Assembly: GCA_030407085.1 (NCBI GenBank)
Contig: CM059584.1
Coordinates: forward strand, 87,556,501 to 87,620,500
Length of the DNA: 64,000 bases
Reading direction: 5' to 3'
Source of the DNA: Trichopria drosophilae
Taxonomy: Eukaryota > Arthropoda > Insecta > Hymenoptera > Diapriidae
The position numbers and the translations under genes are program-made. Positions 12,236 to 21,531 of this stretch are shown one piece after another (position 1 is the stretch's first letter; each line of letters starts with the position of its first letter). The notes beneath the pieces were generated by a model that did not search any database, had not been told where the DNA came from, and was given only the letters and a program-made list of their open reading frames with translations.

Positions 12236-12553
12236 GGAGACGATCTCGCGACATGCAACCCCTAAATATGATCGCGAAGCTCCCGTATCTACAAGGGCCC
12301 TTATAACCTTTCCGTTTAAGGCAAGACGTAAGTGGGGACGCGGATCGGAGTCTACAATTCCAAGATTATTTTTACGGGATTCTGTTGCCGCAGATCTTTT
12401 ATTTGCTACTAGGGGAGTACGACGGGTGGAAAACCGCTGTACGGCAGCTGAATAACCAGTAAGTGCGGTCTTTTCATCGGCAGCTTTGCTAGCCGTATCC
12501 CGCGACTGGAGGGGGCGTGAAGACCGGTGTGCTAGGGGGGGTCTCGGGGACAC
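12225..12553 (-). pseudogene. Gypsy protease fragment
   Basis: A minus-strand frame carries HLRLALNGKVIRALVDTGAS then RSYLG, the aspartic protease active-site signature DTGAS. The family normally runs ~100 residues with a second G-rich motif before RT. Here the protein loses similarity after CREIVSQ and the sequence jumps into RT sequence in another frame near 12225-12235. So the protease C-terminus and the start of RT are deleted together. Confidence 0.7.
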
Positions 12554-12565
12554 CGTCCCCCCCCT

Positions 12566-14710
12566 TTAGCAGTTTCCCGACTTTTTACGCGCGCACGCCG
12601 GACAGTTATTTGCATCTCGGCCTGGGTAGCCGCAGATGCGACAGAAGTACCCCAATGGGTGGGGGCACTCGCGATACACGTGACCCGACTGTTTGCAATT
12701 GTAGCAACGGACGGGATTACGTGCCGGAGGTGACGTGGTCACCGGGGGTGGAGGTTCCCTTGGTGCCTCGTCCATCAGACGAGGTAGCCTTTGGGACGGG
12801 GGCGTACTAGAAGTTCCCGAAGGTTTACGCGGCGATGGGGGTTTTACCGAAGGGGGTTGTTTTGGAGCTCTAGTGCTCGCGGCCCGCATTACCGGCGCAG
12901 CTTCCTCTCCCATGGGGGAGGGCGGCTGCAAGGGAGCGGGGGCGGCGGACTCCTTCAGGGCCGGCTTGACGGTAGGAGTCGCAAGGGCCAGCTTCTCCTT
13001 TCCCCGCCTCGCCTTCGGCGTATATGCAAAAGCGGGGAAAGCCGATTGATTAGCCGCGGGAGGGGGCAGATATACCCTCTCCTGATTTGCGGCCCCTTCT
13101 ACTTGTCTACCAATTCTCAATAGGTCGGAAAAATCGTACACGGAGTCACGCTCGATTTTTAGTGCGAGACCGGGGCGCAGATTCTGTACCGCGATATCTA
13201 ACTGTTCCTCTAGAGCCGGGGGGAACGTGAGTAAATTAAAAAGACTGCGTAGGGAGACTAAATACTCCCGTATGGGCTCCTCGGGCCCTTGGGTGCGCAG
13301 GGTAATCTCCCTTTTGATGCTGACTTCCAGGTGGCGTTGACCAAAGGCATCGCGGAAATATCGCACGAAGCCGGAGTAGGTGCTCCAACTGGCTTTTTCC
13401 ACCCGGTACCAATTAAGGGCCGATCCCCTAAACGCTTCGGGTAGGGCGCGCAGGAGGTCCTCCTCGGTCAAATCCCGGCTGGTGACGTATTCACCTAATT
13501 TGACGAGGAATTCCTCAGCATCTTCCCCCTCCTCCCCTGAATAGCGTGGCCCATGCGTCCTCCAGTGTTCGATCGCGGTTTTGTGCCAACGAACGCTGGA
13601 CATTGACAAGCTGGGGTTGAATGACCCTCCTGCGTGTGACGCATTGCCATCGACGTGATGAGAGGAGTGGGGGTGGCCGACCCGAGTGCTATTATAGCGA
13701 GGTTGGTAAGGCGACAAATCATAGGTGAGATCTGCCGGGAAGTGCACACTCGACGACCCGGCGGTTGAGCGACGAGGTGGGGGTTGGCGCGTTGCCAATG
13801 GACGAAAGGGGTCCCCGTGACGCGCGCCGACATTGTCGCGAGGTGGGGGACCGAAAATACCCGCCCGTGAGGGCTGCGGCTCATCCTGTATTCCACCCGA
13901 GGCAGCACTCGGTCGGAAAGGCTCAGGGGCCGACTGGGTCGGGTCACGTGACCCACCTAGTGCAGGGTCATTCCCGATTAGCCGATTCGACGGGTTATAG
14001 TCGTTCACGGTACGACCCTCTGGTTGAGGGTCGTCTTCGCGGCGGTCGTCGCTAGGGGTGGGTACGGACGCGTGATTTATTCGACCGACTGGATACGTGG
14101 AGGTGTCCGCCATCGGAAACCGGAAACTATCCTCCTCTCCGAATGAGATCGGGTCCCGATAATAGGCGCGTGATCGATCCGACGGTAACCCATGGGCGGC
14201 AAACGCGAAGGCTCCTAGGCGAGACGTCGGTGGAAGCTCCACGTGACCCGGGTAGGTCGCACTCATCGAATCGCCCAAAACGGTCCCTATTATGGGACAA
14301 CCTACCGCTTCGGACAACGTATAGGGGGGTTGATCACCATACCCATCCGTACTAGCGTTCCACTCGACCGGGGTATCCGGGAATCGCCGCAAAATGGTGT
14401 ATCGCACCAGCTGATCCCGGATTACCTCCACTGATCCGGCGATCAGGAGTTCGGCCTTATCGCATTTACCGATAAGATCGCGTAGATCGACGATTCGATC
14501 GATCTCCGCCCGTATTGCCGCGATTTGGGCAAAACTGGCGATTTGCCGCCCCGCCGCGCGGGAGGGGGTGACGTTAGTCGCGGTAGCCGAAAATGCCACG
14601 GGTGTCGTCGTAATAGACGGGTGTCCCGAGGTAGTGGTGGGGGTTACCACCGTTAACGTGGGCTCTACCGTTGCCGGGGAACTAGTGGGAGTGGGTAGCG
14701 ATGTATCCAT
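12566..14710 (-). CDS. gag: Gypsy Gag-like protein, intact ORF
   Basis: A 714-residue ORF with a true ATG at 14710. The first ~370 residues are Pro/Ser/Thr-rich and low complexity. A retrotransposon-gag core follows at about residues 375-535 (IEHWRTHGPRYSGEE; LPEAFRGSALNWYR; FRDAFGQRH; REYLVSLRSLF). A Pro-rich linker leads to a C-terminal zinc knuckle, CYNCKQSGHVYRECP (CX2CX4HX4C), and a second Cys cluster (CRICGY...CPAC). It would build the intracellular particle that packages element RNA. The frame has no breaks, in contrast to pol, so a particle protein could still be made and could package other copies. It ends 12 bases before the protease frame, which suggests a frameshift or separate Gag-Pol expression. 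Confidence 0.85.
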   Translation of the reverse strand: MDTSLPTPTSSPATVEPTLTVVTPTTTSGHPSITTTPVAFSATATNVTPSRAAGRQIASFAQIAAIRAEIDRIVDLRDLIGKCDKAELLIAGSVEVIRDQLVRYTILRRFPDTPVEWNASTDGYGDQPPYTLSEAVGCPIIGTVLGDSMSATYPGHVELPPTSRLGAFAFAAHGLPSDRSRAYYRDPISFGEEDSFRFPMADTSTYPVGRINHASVPTPSDDRREDDPQPEGRTVNDYNPSNRLIGNDPALGGSRDPTQSAPEPFRPSAASGGIQDEPQPSRAGIFGPPPRDNVGARHGDPFRPLATRQPPPRRSTAGSSSVHFPADLTYDLSPYQPRYNSTRVGHPHSSHHVDGNASHAGGSFNPSLSMSSVRWHKTAIEHWRTHGPRYSGEEGEDAEEFLVKLGEYVTSRDLTEEDLLRALPEAFRGSALNWYRVEKASWSTYSGFVRYFRDAFGQRHLEVSIKREITLRTQGPEEPIREYLVSLRSLFNLLTFPPALEEQLDIAVQNLRPGLALKIERDSVYDFSDLLRIGRQVEGAANQERVYLPPPAANQSAFPAFAYTPKARRGKEKLALATPTVKPALKESAAPAPLQPPSPMGEEAAPVMRAASTRAPKQPPSVKPPSPRKPSGTSSTPPSQRLPRLMDEAPREPPPPVTTSPPARNPVRCYNCKQSGHVYRECPHPLGYFCRICGYPGRDANNCPACARKKSGNC

Positions 14711-16740
14711 TGTCCCGAATCAAACTATGAAAAGAAGAGAAAAAAAGAAGAAAAAGTTCGGACGCTCCTCAAGGTCACCGCGCAGGTCGAGATTCTACGT
14801 CGAGCTGCCGGATTCGTAAATCGAACGACCTGTGGTCCAACTTATGCAAGAAAAACGAATACGAAGCTCGAAGAGAAAAAAAAAAGAAAACTCGGCTTCG
14901 CTGATATGGGGTCAGAACGGATAACTGGTGCACAGGGAAAGCGTTACTCCCGTCACCAAAAAAAAAAAAAAAAAATCAAAACAAAAAAGAATTTTAAGAG
15001 GAGAAAAATGTAATTCAGGCCTCCGCGGACCGATAGCCAAAAACTCTCAAAAACAGGTGCAGAATAAGCGCGAGGGCACAAGCAAAAACAACCAAGTCAC
15101 AAAAAAAAAGAGAAGAAGGGGGATCTCCCCCAGATGCCACAACTTTTTTATTTACAGAGGCGCGGAACAGTTATCTGTCACAGCCTACGCCTCGACAATG
15201 GTTGCAATAATCCAAACCGCGACGGGTAGGGGATCGCGCATAGCGATGGTACGGGGGTTCTAGAAAATTCTTCGGGTCGCTGCACTGGTACATACAAGAT
15301 ATATATATATATATATATATATCAATTCTATTATTTATATTAATTATCCTTTCGCATAATACATCAATCGAAATTTACTTCGACTTAATTGCAGGAGCTG
15401 CGTGTCTCTCTATGGTTTGCTGCAGGGGGAGGGGGAAATCCTGTACCTGAAATCGCGAAAGTCAAAACGAAAGAAAGTTAAAACGTTTAAATTGAATATG
15501 CCAAACTAACTTAACTCTTCCGGGAGATTTGCTATTAAATGGAAAAACGGAACAAGACCTCAAATTTAATTGAATTTAAACTTCGTTCCCTCACTATTGT
15601 GAGAAAAAATAAAAATTTTTCTGAAGTTTCATAAAATTAAATTGAATCTGCAAAACTAGATCAGAATTGAAAAGAAAGTTTATTTTGATAAAAAGAATTC
15701 TAAGTTCCGTAACCGACTCTAATTAGCGAAGTAATATTTAAGTTTCAAATTACTAAATATTATAAACGGGTCTTGAAAAATAACTGGAAAAGTGCGTTAT
15801 TTATTTCCCGGTATTTTCGAATGTTAATTATTCCAGGGACAACAACATTTACTTAGGCCAACGTCATCATCGACCCGAAGGGGGATACGGGGGGAGACCA
15901 TAGAGAGAATAATAAATGCTGAAAAGGTAAACACAAGTATACATTCGTATTATTCATGCAACGAATTATTATTACAATTATAAATCCATATAGCAATATT
16001 CAGGGAGATTGATTGGGAAGAAACGTAAACAAGGTCGTTTCCGAGAATTTCTCGGAATAGGCCGAAAAGAAATCTATTGTTTCCTGACGAAAGTTGCGGC
16101 TTTGTTATTGTTGACAAAGCTCACAACTAATTTACTGGAGATTAACTTTATTTATTTTCGAAGTTGTTTTCAATTTCTGAAAAATGATTATCGTTAAGAT
16201 ATACAACTTCGAAATATTATCAAATAATTAATTATTTTCAAACGGTGCAAATTCAAACTCGAAAATTTATTTATGCAAACATTTTTTGAACATGATAAAC
16301 GATTTGAATTCCAAACACCAAAGAGAAAATATATTTTATAATTGCTAGAAATTTAATATGATATGTCTATTATTCCTCAATTAATATTCCGTAATACCCG
16401 GAATCGGTTCGGGACAACAATGCGGACGTCGTATGACGTCACGCTACTTTCAGGCCAGCTTTATGGGCTCGGAATTGTGATTGTGGAGGGAGAGGAGTAG
16501 CGAGGGAAATCTGAAGGACGGAAAAGGAAACACATTAAACGCACATGTTTATATTATTAATAATTCTAGTCTTAAGATTAATGATTACACCAAGGGAAAA
16601 AGAGGGGGGCGCGAACAACACAGTCGGAACTGAAAAAAACGCGAAACTCAAACGAAACTTTCTCCGGCGAACTTCATCGATACAAATTTTTAATTACAAC
16701 AAAAAAATGTTCATGATTTTTGGGAAATCTTTTTAGATTT
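14711..16740. other. Gypsy leader (5' untranslated) region
   Basis: About 2 kb between primer site and gag ATG in element orientation. It holds A-rich tracts (14874-14884, 14959-14977) and a TA dinucleotide microsatellite at about 15299-15322. No ORF with recognisable motifs. Long leaders in LTR elements often carry packaging signals; none can be assigned. Confidence 0.5.
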
Positions 16741-16757
16741 CCCCACCAGGGATGCCA
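16741..16757 (-). promoter_or_regulatory. Gypsy primer-binding site
   Basis: Two bases inside the 5' LTR the minus strand reads TGGCATCCCTGGTGGGG. Starting with TGG, it is complementary to a tRNA 3' end finishing in CCA, as expected for reverse-transcription priming. I could not name the tRNA with confidence. Confidence 0.65.
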
Positions 16758-16759
16758 TT

Positions 16760-17777
16760 TGTAACCCTTCTTTTTTATTTTCCAAAAACACAAAGAGGGG
16801 ATCGAAATTTATCACTTCCATTCATTCGTTCCAAATCGATATATTTTCCGATAAACTTACATTAAATTTATCTTAACTGTCGCATACGGCGCGGGCCCTA
16901 ATCACGCAAGGGGAATCGTTACAAAAAAAGATGACCGGAGAAATACTCAAATATAAAAGAAAAGAAAAACGAGGAGAAAGGCAAACCGCGAACAAAGAGG
17001 ACGTGTCTACCGCACTACACGTAATTCCTCGCAAAAGGGGGAGTATCGGGAGAATGGTGGCCCCATGGGCGACTTACGGGTAGTTGGATGTTCGGCTGGA
17101 AGGTTCACGGTGAACTCCTCCCAAGGATGGTGTCCTCTGCTGTGGGCCGGAGACGTCGTCTTCTCCGGTAGATCGGATGGAGGAGCCGTTTGGGCCCTGG
17201 AGCGCGTTCGCCTCCTGTTGGTGGGGTCCCGGGTTTTCGGAGGTCGACCTGACACCGTAATCCACAAACAGGAAAAGGCACTCTCCCCGTCGCACTACGT
17301 TACCTTTTTTAGATTCGCACTATTCGCGTACTAGCGGTTCGGGTGATTCTCCCGTGGTGTACGAGAGGCAACGAGATGATTCCAACTGATTCGAAGCGCG
17401 ATCGTCCGTCTCCTCGATGCTCCTCGAATGGCGCCACCTCGGGACCTGATGTCGGGGTGATCCGTAGAAGGAGGGAGAAGCGCAGCGGCCGCGTCGCCCG
17501 CTCGTACCGGCTTTTCCTTCGGAGAGGGAGAGAGAGAGATGCTCGATCGAGTCAATCGCCTCGGCTTCCATTGGCGGAGAGAAAGAGAGAAAAGACCCGG
17601 CGTCACTCGGCTCCGTCTGTGTGGGAGGAACTCCCGACGGCGACGGCGGGGAGGTATGAACCTCCATGAAGCGTATCCCCGGAACGGCGGGCGAGAACAG
17701 CGGCGAATAGGGGGAATGATTCCCCCGGAACGCTCTCCCCAGTTAGAGTTAACGGCTCGATCCGTGACTGCCTCACA
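16760..17777 (-). repeat. Gypsy 5' LTR (element orientation)
   Basis: Complete copy starting (plus strand) TGTAACCCTTC and ending GTGACTGCCTCACA, giving TG...CA termini. Apparent ORFs inside it are products of its GC-rich sequence and are not conserved genes. It should contain the promoter for the minus-strand transcript; no clear TATA box was assigned. Confidence 0.9.
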
Positions 17778-18355
17778 GTTTAAAGAAATTGTAAGTATAT
17801 ATTTTTTCACGTAATTATGATATATTTTTTGTAACTCATTTCAGTTATATGGCTATTTGTGAGAATCATTATTATCAGTGACCGGCAATAATATATAATA
17901 GATTTTCTAAATTAGTAGTAATAAATAAATAATTTTCTAGTCCTAGTCCCGTTACACAGTTAGGACAATATCGCCAAAATGTTTCTATTTCTTCTTTATC
18001 AGCCAAAAAGTTTCTATTTCTTCCTTATCAGCCAAAAATGAATTTAATATGTAATAATATTTTATGTTTAGTATCATAAAACATACATATATCTACACTG
18101 AGACCCCTTAACAATATGATGGTAATTAATTCATACGTTGCGATTTCCCAATGAAAAAAGATATTCAAAAATTCTATGATTAAATACATTTAGAGAACTG
18201 GCTAATTAAGAGGTAATGAACCTAGTAACTTATTTTATGTAAAATTATCTGTAACTAATGCAATTACACATATCCAATGCCCAATACTTGAATAATTGTT
18301 GTTTAGGAAGTTCAACATATTTAAAAAAAAATATAAAAATAATCAAAATTAAAAA
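17778..18355 (+). repeat. Left arm of the foldback, inner part
   Basis: Continues the left arm after the Gypsy insertion and pairs with about 18690-19254. Bases 17778-17833 repeat 5902-5957 with two mismatches, so this 56-bp piece flanks the retrotransposon on both sides although the right arm holds it once. Confidence 0.8.
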
Positions 18356-18689
18356 ATACCACGACAAGGACATTACAGAACTAATAATAAAAAGGGAATA
18401 TAATAGCATGTATGAATACAAGCAGCTGGACATAAGCAATATAAATTCTCTAACAATTTGTAATGAAAGTTTAAAAAAAGTTAAAATTAGCACCGAATCT
18501 ATTGACATATTTTAGACCCGTTTAAATTGAAATGATCACGTTTCAGAGAATATACAATAGAAGTAATATACTAAAATAGATTCAAATGAAAAAAATATCG
18601 ATGAAATATAAAAAGTATAAAAAGCGTGGTATTTAACAATTTTTGTCATTATTAATAATTCGCACAAATAGAAGTAGAATCAAAGTAAG

Positions 18690-20579
18690 TCACGAAAAGT
18701 CTATAAAATTTTGATTAATTTTATACTTTGTTTGAAATATGTTAATGTTCCTAAACAACAATTATTCAAGTATTGGGCATTGGATATGTGTAATTGCATT
18801 AGTTACAGATAATTTTACATAAAATAAGCTGCTAGGTTCATTACCTCTTAATTAGCCATTTCTCTAAATGTATTTAATCATAGAATTTTTGAATATCTTT
18901 TTTCATTGGGAAATCGCAACGTATGAATTAATTACCATCATATTGTTAAGGGCTCTCAGTGTAGATATATGTATGTTTTATGATACTAAACATAAAATAT
19001 TATTACATATTAAATTCATTTTTGGCTAATAAAGAAGAAATAGAAACATTTTGGCGATATTGTCCTAACTGTGTAACGGGACTAGGACTAGAAAATTATT
19101 TATTTATTACTACTAATTTAGAAAATGTATTACATAATATTGCCGGTCACTGATAATAATGATTCTCACAAATAGCAATATAACCGAAATGAGTTACAAA
19201 AAATATATCATAATTACGTGAAAAAATGTATATTTACAATTTCTTTAAACAATTACAATATTTTAAAAAGTATATAATAAATAATTTAAATAGCATTTAA
19301 TAAATTATAATATTATTTTTACCAAATGCTTTTTTTAATTTTTATTATTTTTAAGCATTTTATTAAAGCTAAATAAAAAAGACTTAGTAACAGCAACGTT
19401 CCAAATAATGGACATTGAATAGGTATAATTTCATTACAGTTACAGATCATTTTGCATAATATTAGTTACTATTTTGAATCGGAAAAAAATATTATTACAT
19501 TTCATTTTTGGAGGATAAATAAGAAGCGAAAAACTGTCGCAATATTTTTATAACTTTGGAAAATTATGTATTCAATACTACTAGTTTAGACAATGTGTTA
19601 TCTTATTATTATTACTTTCATAATGTCGTTTTCGTAACATTTTTTAATTTTAATTATATTTAAGCATTATATAAAGCTTCATAAAATTAGAGTAAGTAAA
19701 AACAACATTCCAAGTATTGGAAAATGGATGGGTATGATTGCATTAGTCACAGATCTTTTGCATAATATAAGCTACTATTTTATATACGTAAAAAGTATTG
19801 TGACATATTAATTTCATTCTTAGCGGATAAAGAAGAATTAAAAACATTTGGCAATATCTTCCTAACTGAAGAAATTTATTTATTTAATACAACTGTAATA
19901 GACAACTATATAAATAAAATATATTCGTCAAAACAAGTTACAGAAAATACCTTAAGTTAGGTTAAAAGTATATTTAAAAAATAAACAATTCTTTAAAAAA
20001 ATATACAATAAATAATTTGAATAGCATTTAAGAAATTGCAATAAATTCATAATTATGAAAATAAAAAAAAAATAAAAAAAGCATCTGCGAGTACGCGAAC
20101 TACAGAAGTTATATTTATCAGTCGAGCGCTTTAACCACTCGGCTACTACAACCCTTTACGAGATAAGACGTAAAGCGGCTGATAAACTGCTAGCCGCAGT
20201 CATTTATTTGAAGCATGAACGCGCAAGGACTGTAGATTTTCCGCCGACGCGCCCAATCTGCGCACATCACGCACACCACTCGATACTCACTGACACACAC
20301 AGATAGAAACCTACACTATTACTCGACTTGAAATAGGCTTTCCCTTCTAGCGGATTCCCTCCCCATAAAGCACGTCAAATGGGGCTATATCGGCCGGCTG
20401 TAGTTCCGTTTCCTTACTTCTTACTTCGTGTCGGGAATAAACGATCAGAATGTTTTACGTGTGTGAGTTACTGTGGGTGTTTATCGTTTCAACCATGAAT
20501 AACTCAGAACGCAGATATCGTCCCACATGGAGATTTTAAGGTCGTAAGTCGTAAGCGTGGAAATTAAATTCGCTGGGTG
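18690..20579 (-). repeat. Right arm of the foldback (uninterrupted)
   Basis: An uninterrupted inverted copy of the left arm, so it preserves the pre-insertion state of the Gypsy site (near 19198-19254). The arms have diverged by scattered substitutions and small indels, more so in the outer ~350 bp, which suggests an old element. Confidence 0.8.
20085..20155 (-). other. tRNA-like Pol III promoter remnant in right arm
   Basis: Inverted counterpart of the left-arm piece, with the A-box reading on the minus strand at 20136-20146. Preservation of this block in both arms is stronger than in neighbouring outer arm sequence. Confidence 0.5.
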
Positions 20580-20810
20580 TACGTTTATTGGGATGGTAAC
20601 CGAAATCGAGCATTCCGAGCATCTATTTCGAGTCATCTGAAAGACGCAATTCTGTTTATTTCTATTGGGATATTAACATATATCTATATGTTAGATAAAC
20701 GGATTTCATATATACCACACACTTAGAATCCCTTGTACTTGCGAGAAAGTTTTATAGTTCGCTATCTAACGGCCCATATAAGTGTATCCAAAAATTATAA
20801 CGTTGAGATA

Positions 20811-20932
20811 CACCCAACGAATTTAATTCGCACGGGGAAACCCGCAGTCGTCCTTGTTTTTAACTACATATCTTAATGTGAGAAACACAGAAATCCGAGG
20901 TAATTCCCCGTGCGAATTAAATTCGCTGGGTG
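20811..20932. mobile_element. 122-bp MITE sharing its ends with the giant foldback
   Basis: Ends are inverted repeats of about 29 bp: left starts CACCCAACGAATTTAATTCG, right ends AATTAAATTCGCTGGGTG. The same sequence ends the 4434-20579 element. TA precedes the left end; the right flank is AA, so a TA duplication would need one substitution. No coding content. It lies only ~230 bp from the larger element. Confidence 0.65.
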
Positions 20933-21531
20933 AACAAACGGGGACCTTAGCGATCTGTAATTAATCTCTGGATAAAGCCTTCACCGATTCACAATGTTTT
21001 GATATTTAGTTGAGAGGGCGCCACTTAACGGACCTAAACTGAACGGATCGCCAGTCAACTAAGCAATTTCTTCTTAAACACTGCCTTGTCGAAGATTTGT
21101 ATGTTACAATCTGTATGTATAAGTTAGTTCCTATATGGTTCTTTTTGAGGGCTTATGGGGTTCAATACGATGACATCTAACGGCATAGCCAAAGAACAGG
21201 AAGTTTCGCCCGCATGCACTTACTGCACGTGTGTATGCATTGCACAATAGAAAAACAGGTCATATAATTTCGGCTAACACGATGAAGTTGCCATCAGTTG
21301 TCATTGTGGTCAGACTCATTCAAATTGTACATTGAAAACAGATTTAATCGTCGATATTTGAACAAAATATAATTGCAGAAAATTAACGTAAAAATGTAAT
21401 ATTTTAATACTTAAATGTGCACTTGAAGTTACTACTCATTACTGTGGATTTGTTTTTATTGTCTCTTGAAATTTTTATTTAAATTTCAGATATTAATACA
21501 TAATAGTAATAACTTAGCAAATTTGTCGGCT
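20933..21531. other. Region upstream of the SLMAP-like gene
   Basis: Non-coding. A pyrimidine-rich stretch ending TTTATTTAAATTTCAG at about 21474-21489 would serve as a splice acceptor, suggesting a 5'-UTR intron just before the start codon. No TATA or initiator can be assigned. Confidence 0.4.

Larger units (their letters stand above)
5954..17777 (-). mobile_element. Gypsy-family LTR retrotransposon, defective, minus strand
   Basis: Two ~1.02-kb direct LTRs bracket a minus-strand gag, protease and truncated pol. LTRs are very similar, so insertion is fairly recent. In element orientation an LTR begins TGTGAGGCAGTCACGGATCG and ends AAGAAGGGTTACA. A primer-binding-type site follows the 5' LTR. 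Domain order gag, protease, RT, RNase H, integrase is that of Gypsy/Metaviridae. An unusually long non-coding tract (about 6974-9660) lies between the pol region and the 3' LTR, and a ~2-kb leader lies upstream of gag. No env-like ORF is visible. The internal RT deletion and an integrase nonsense codon make it non-autonomous. Confidence 0.9.
4434..20579. mobile_element. Giant foldback element with ~1.9-kb inverted arms, interrupted by Gypsy
   Basis: The left arm (4434-5957 continuing at 17778-about 18355) is the inverted copy of the right arm (about 18690-20579). Outer ends read CATCCAGCGAATTTAATTCG on the left and AAATTAAATTCGCTGGGTG on the right, each next to TA. A loop of roughly 330 bp (about 18360-18690) separates the arms and holds no ORF. 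Each arm contains diverged ~300-bp internal repeats and a tRNA-like box. The Gypsy at 5954-17777 lies inside the left arm, so the element without it is about 4.3 kb. Long arms with internal repeats resemble Foldback/Galileo architecture, but the ends resemble a TA-target MITE nearby; superfamily unresolved. Confidence 0.75.

Noticed and set aside
21466..21531. Upstream extension of the SLMAP-like frame
   Set aside because: The extension starts at TTG and runs through a probable splice acceptor; ATG 21532 fits the family.
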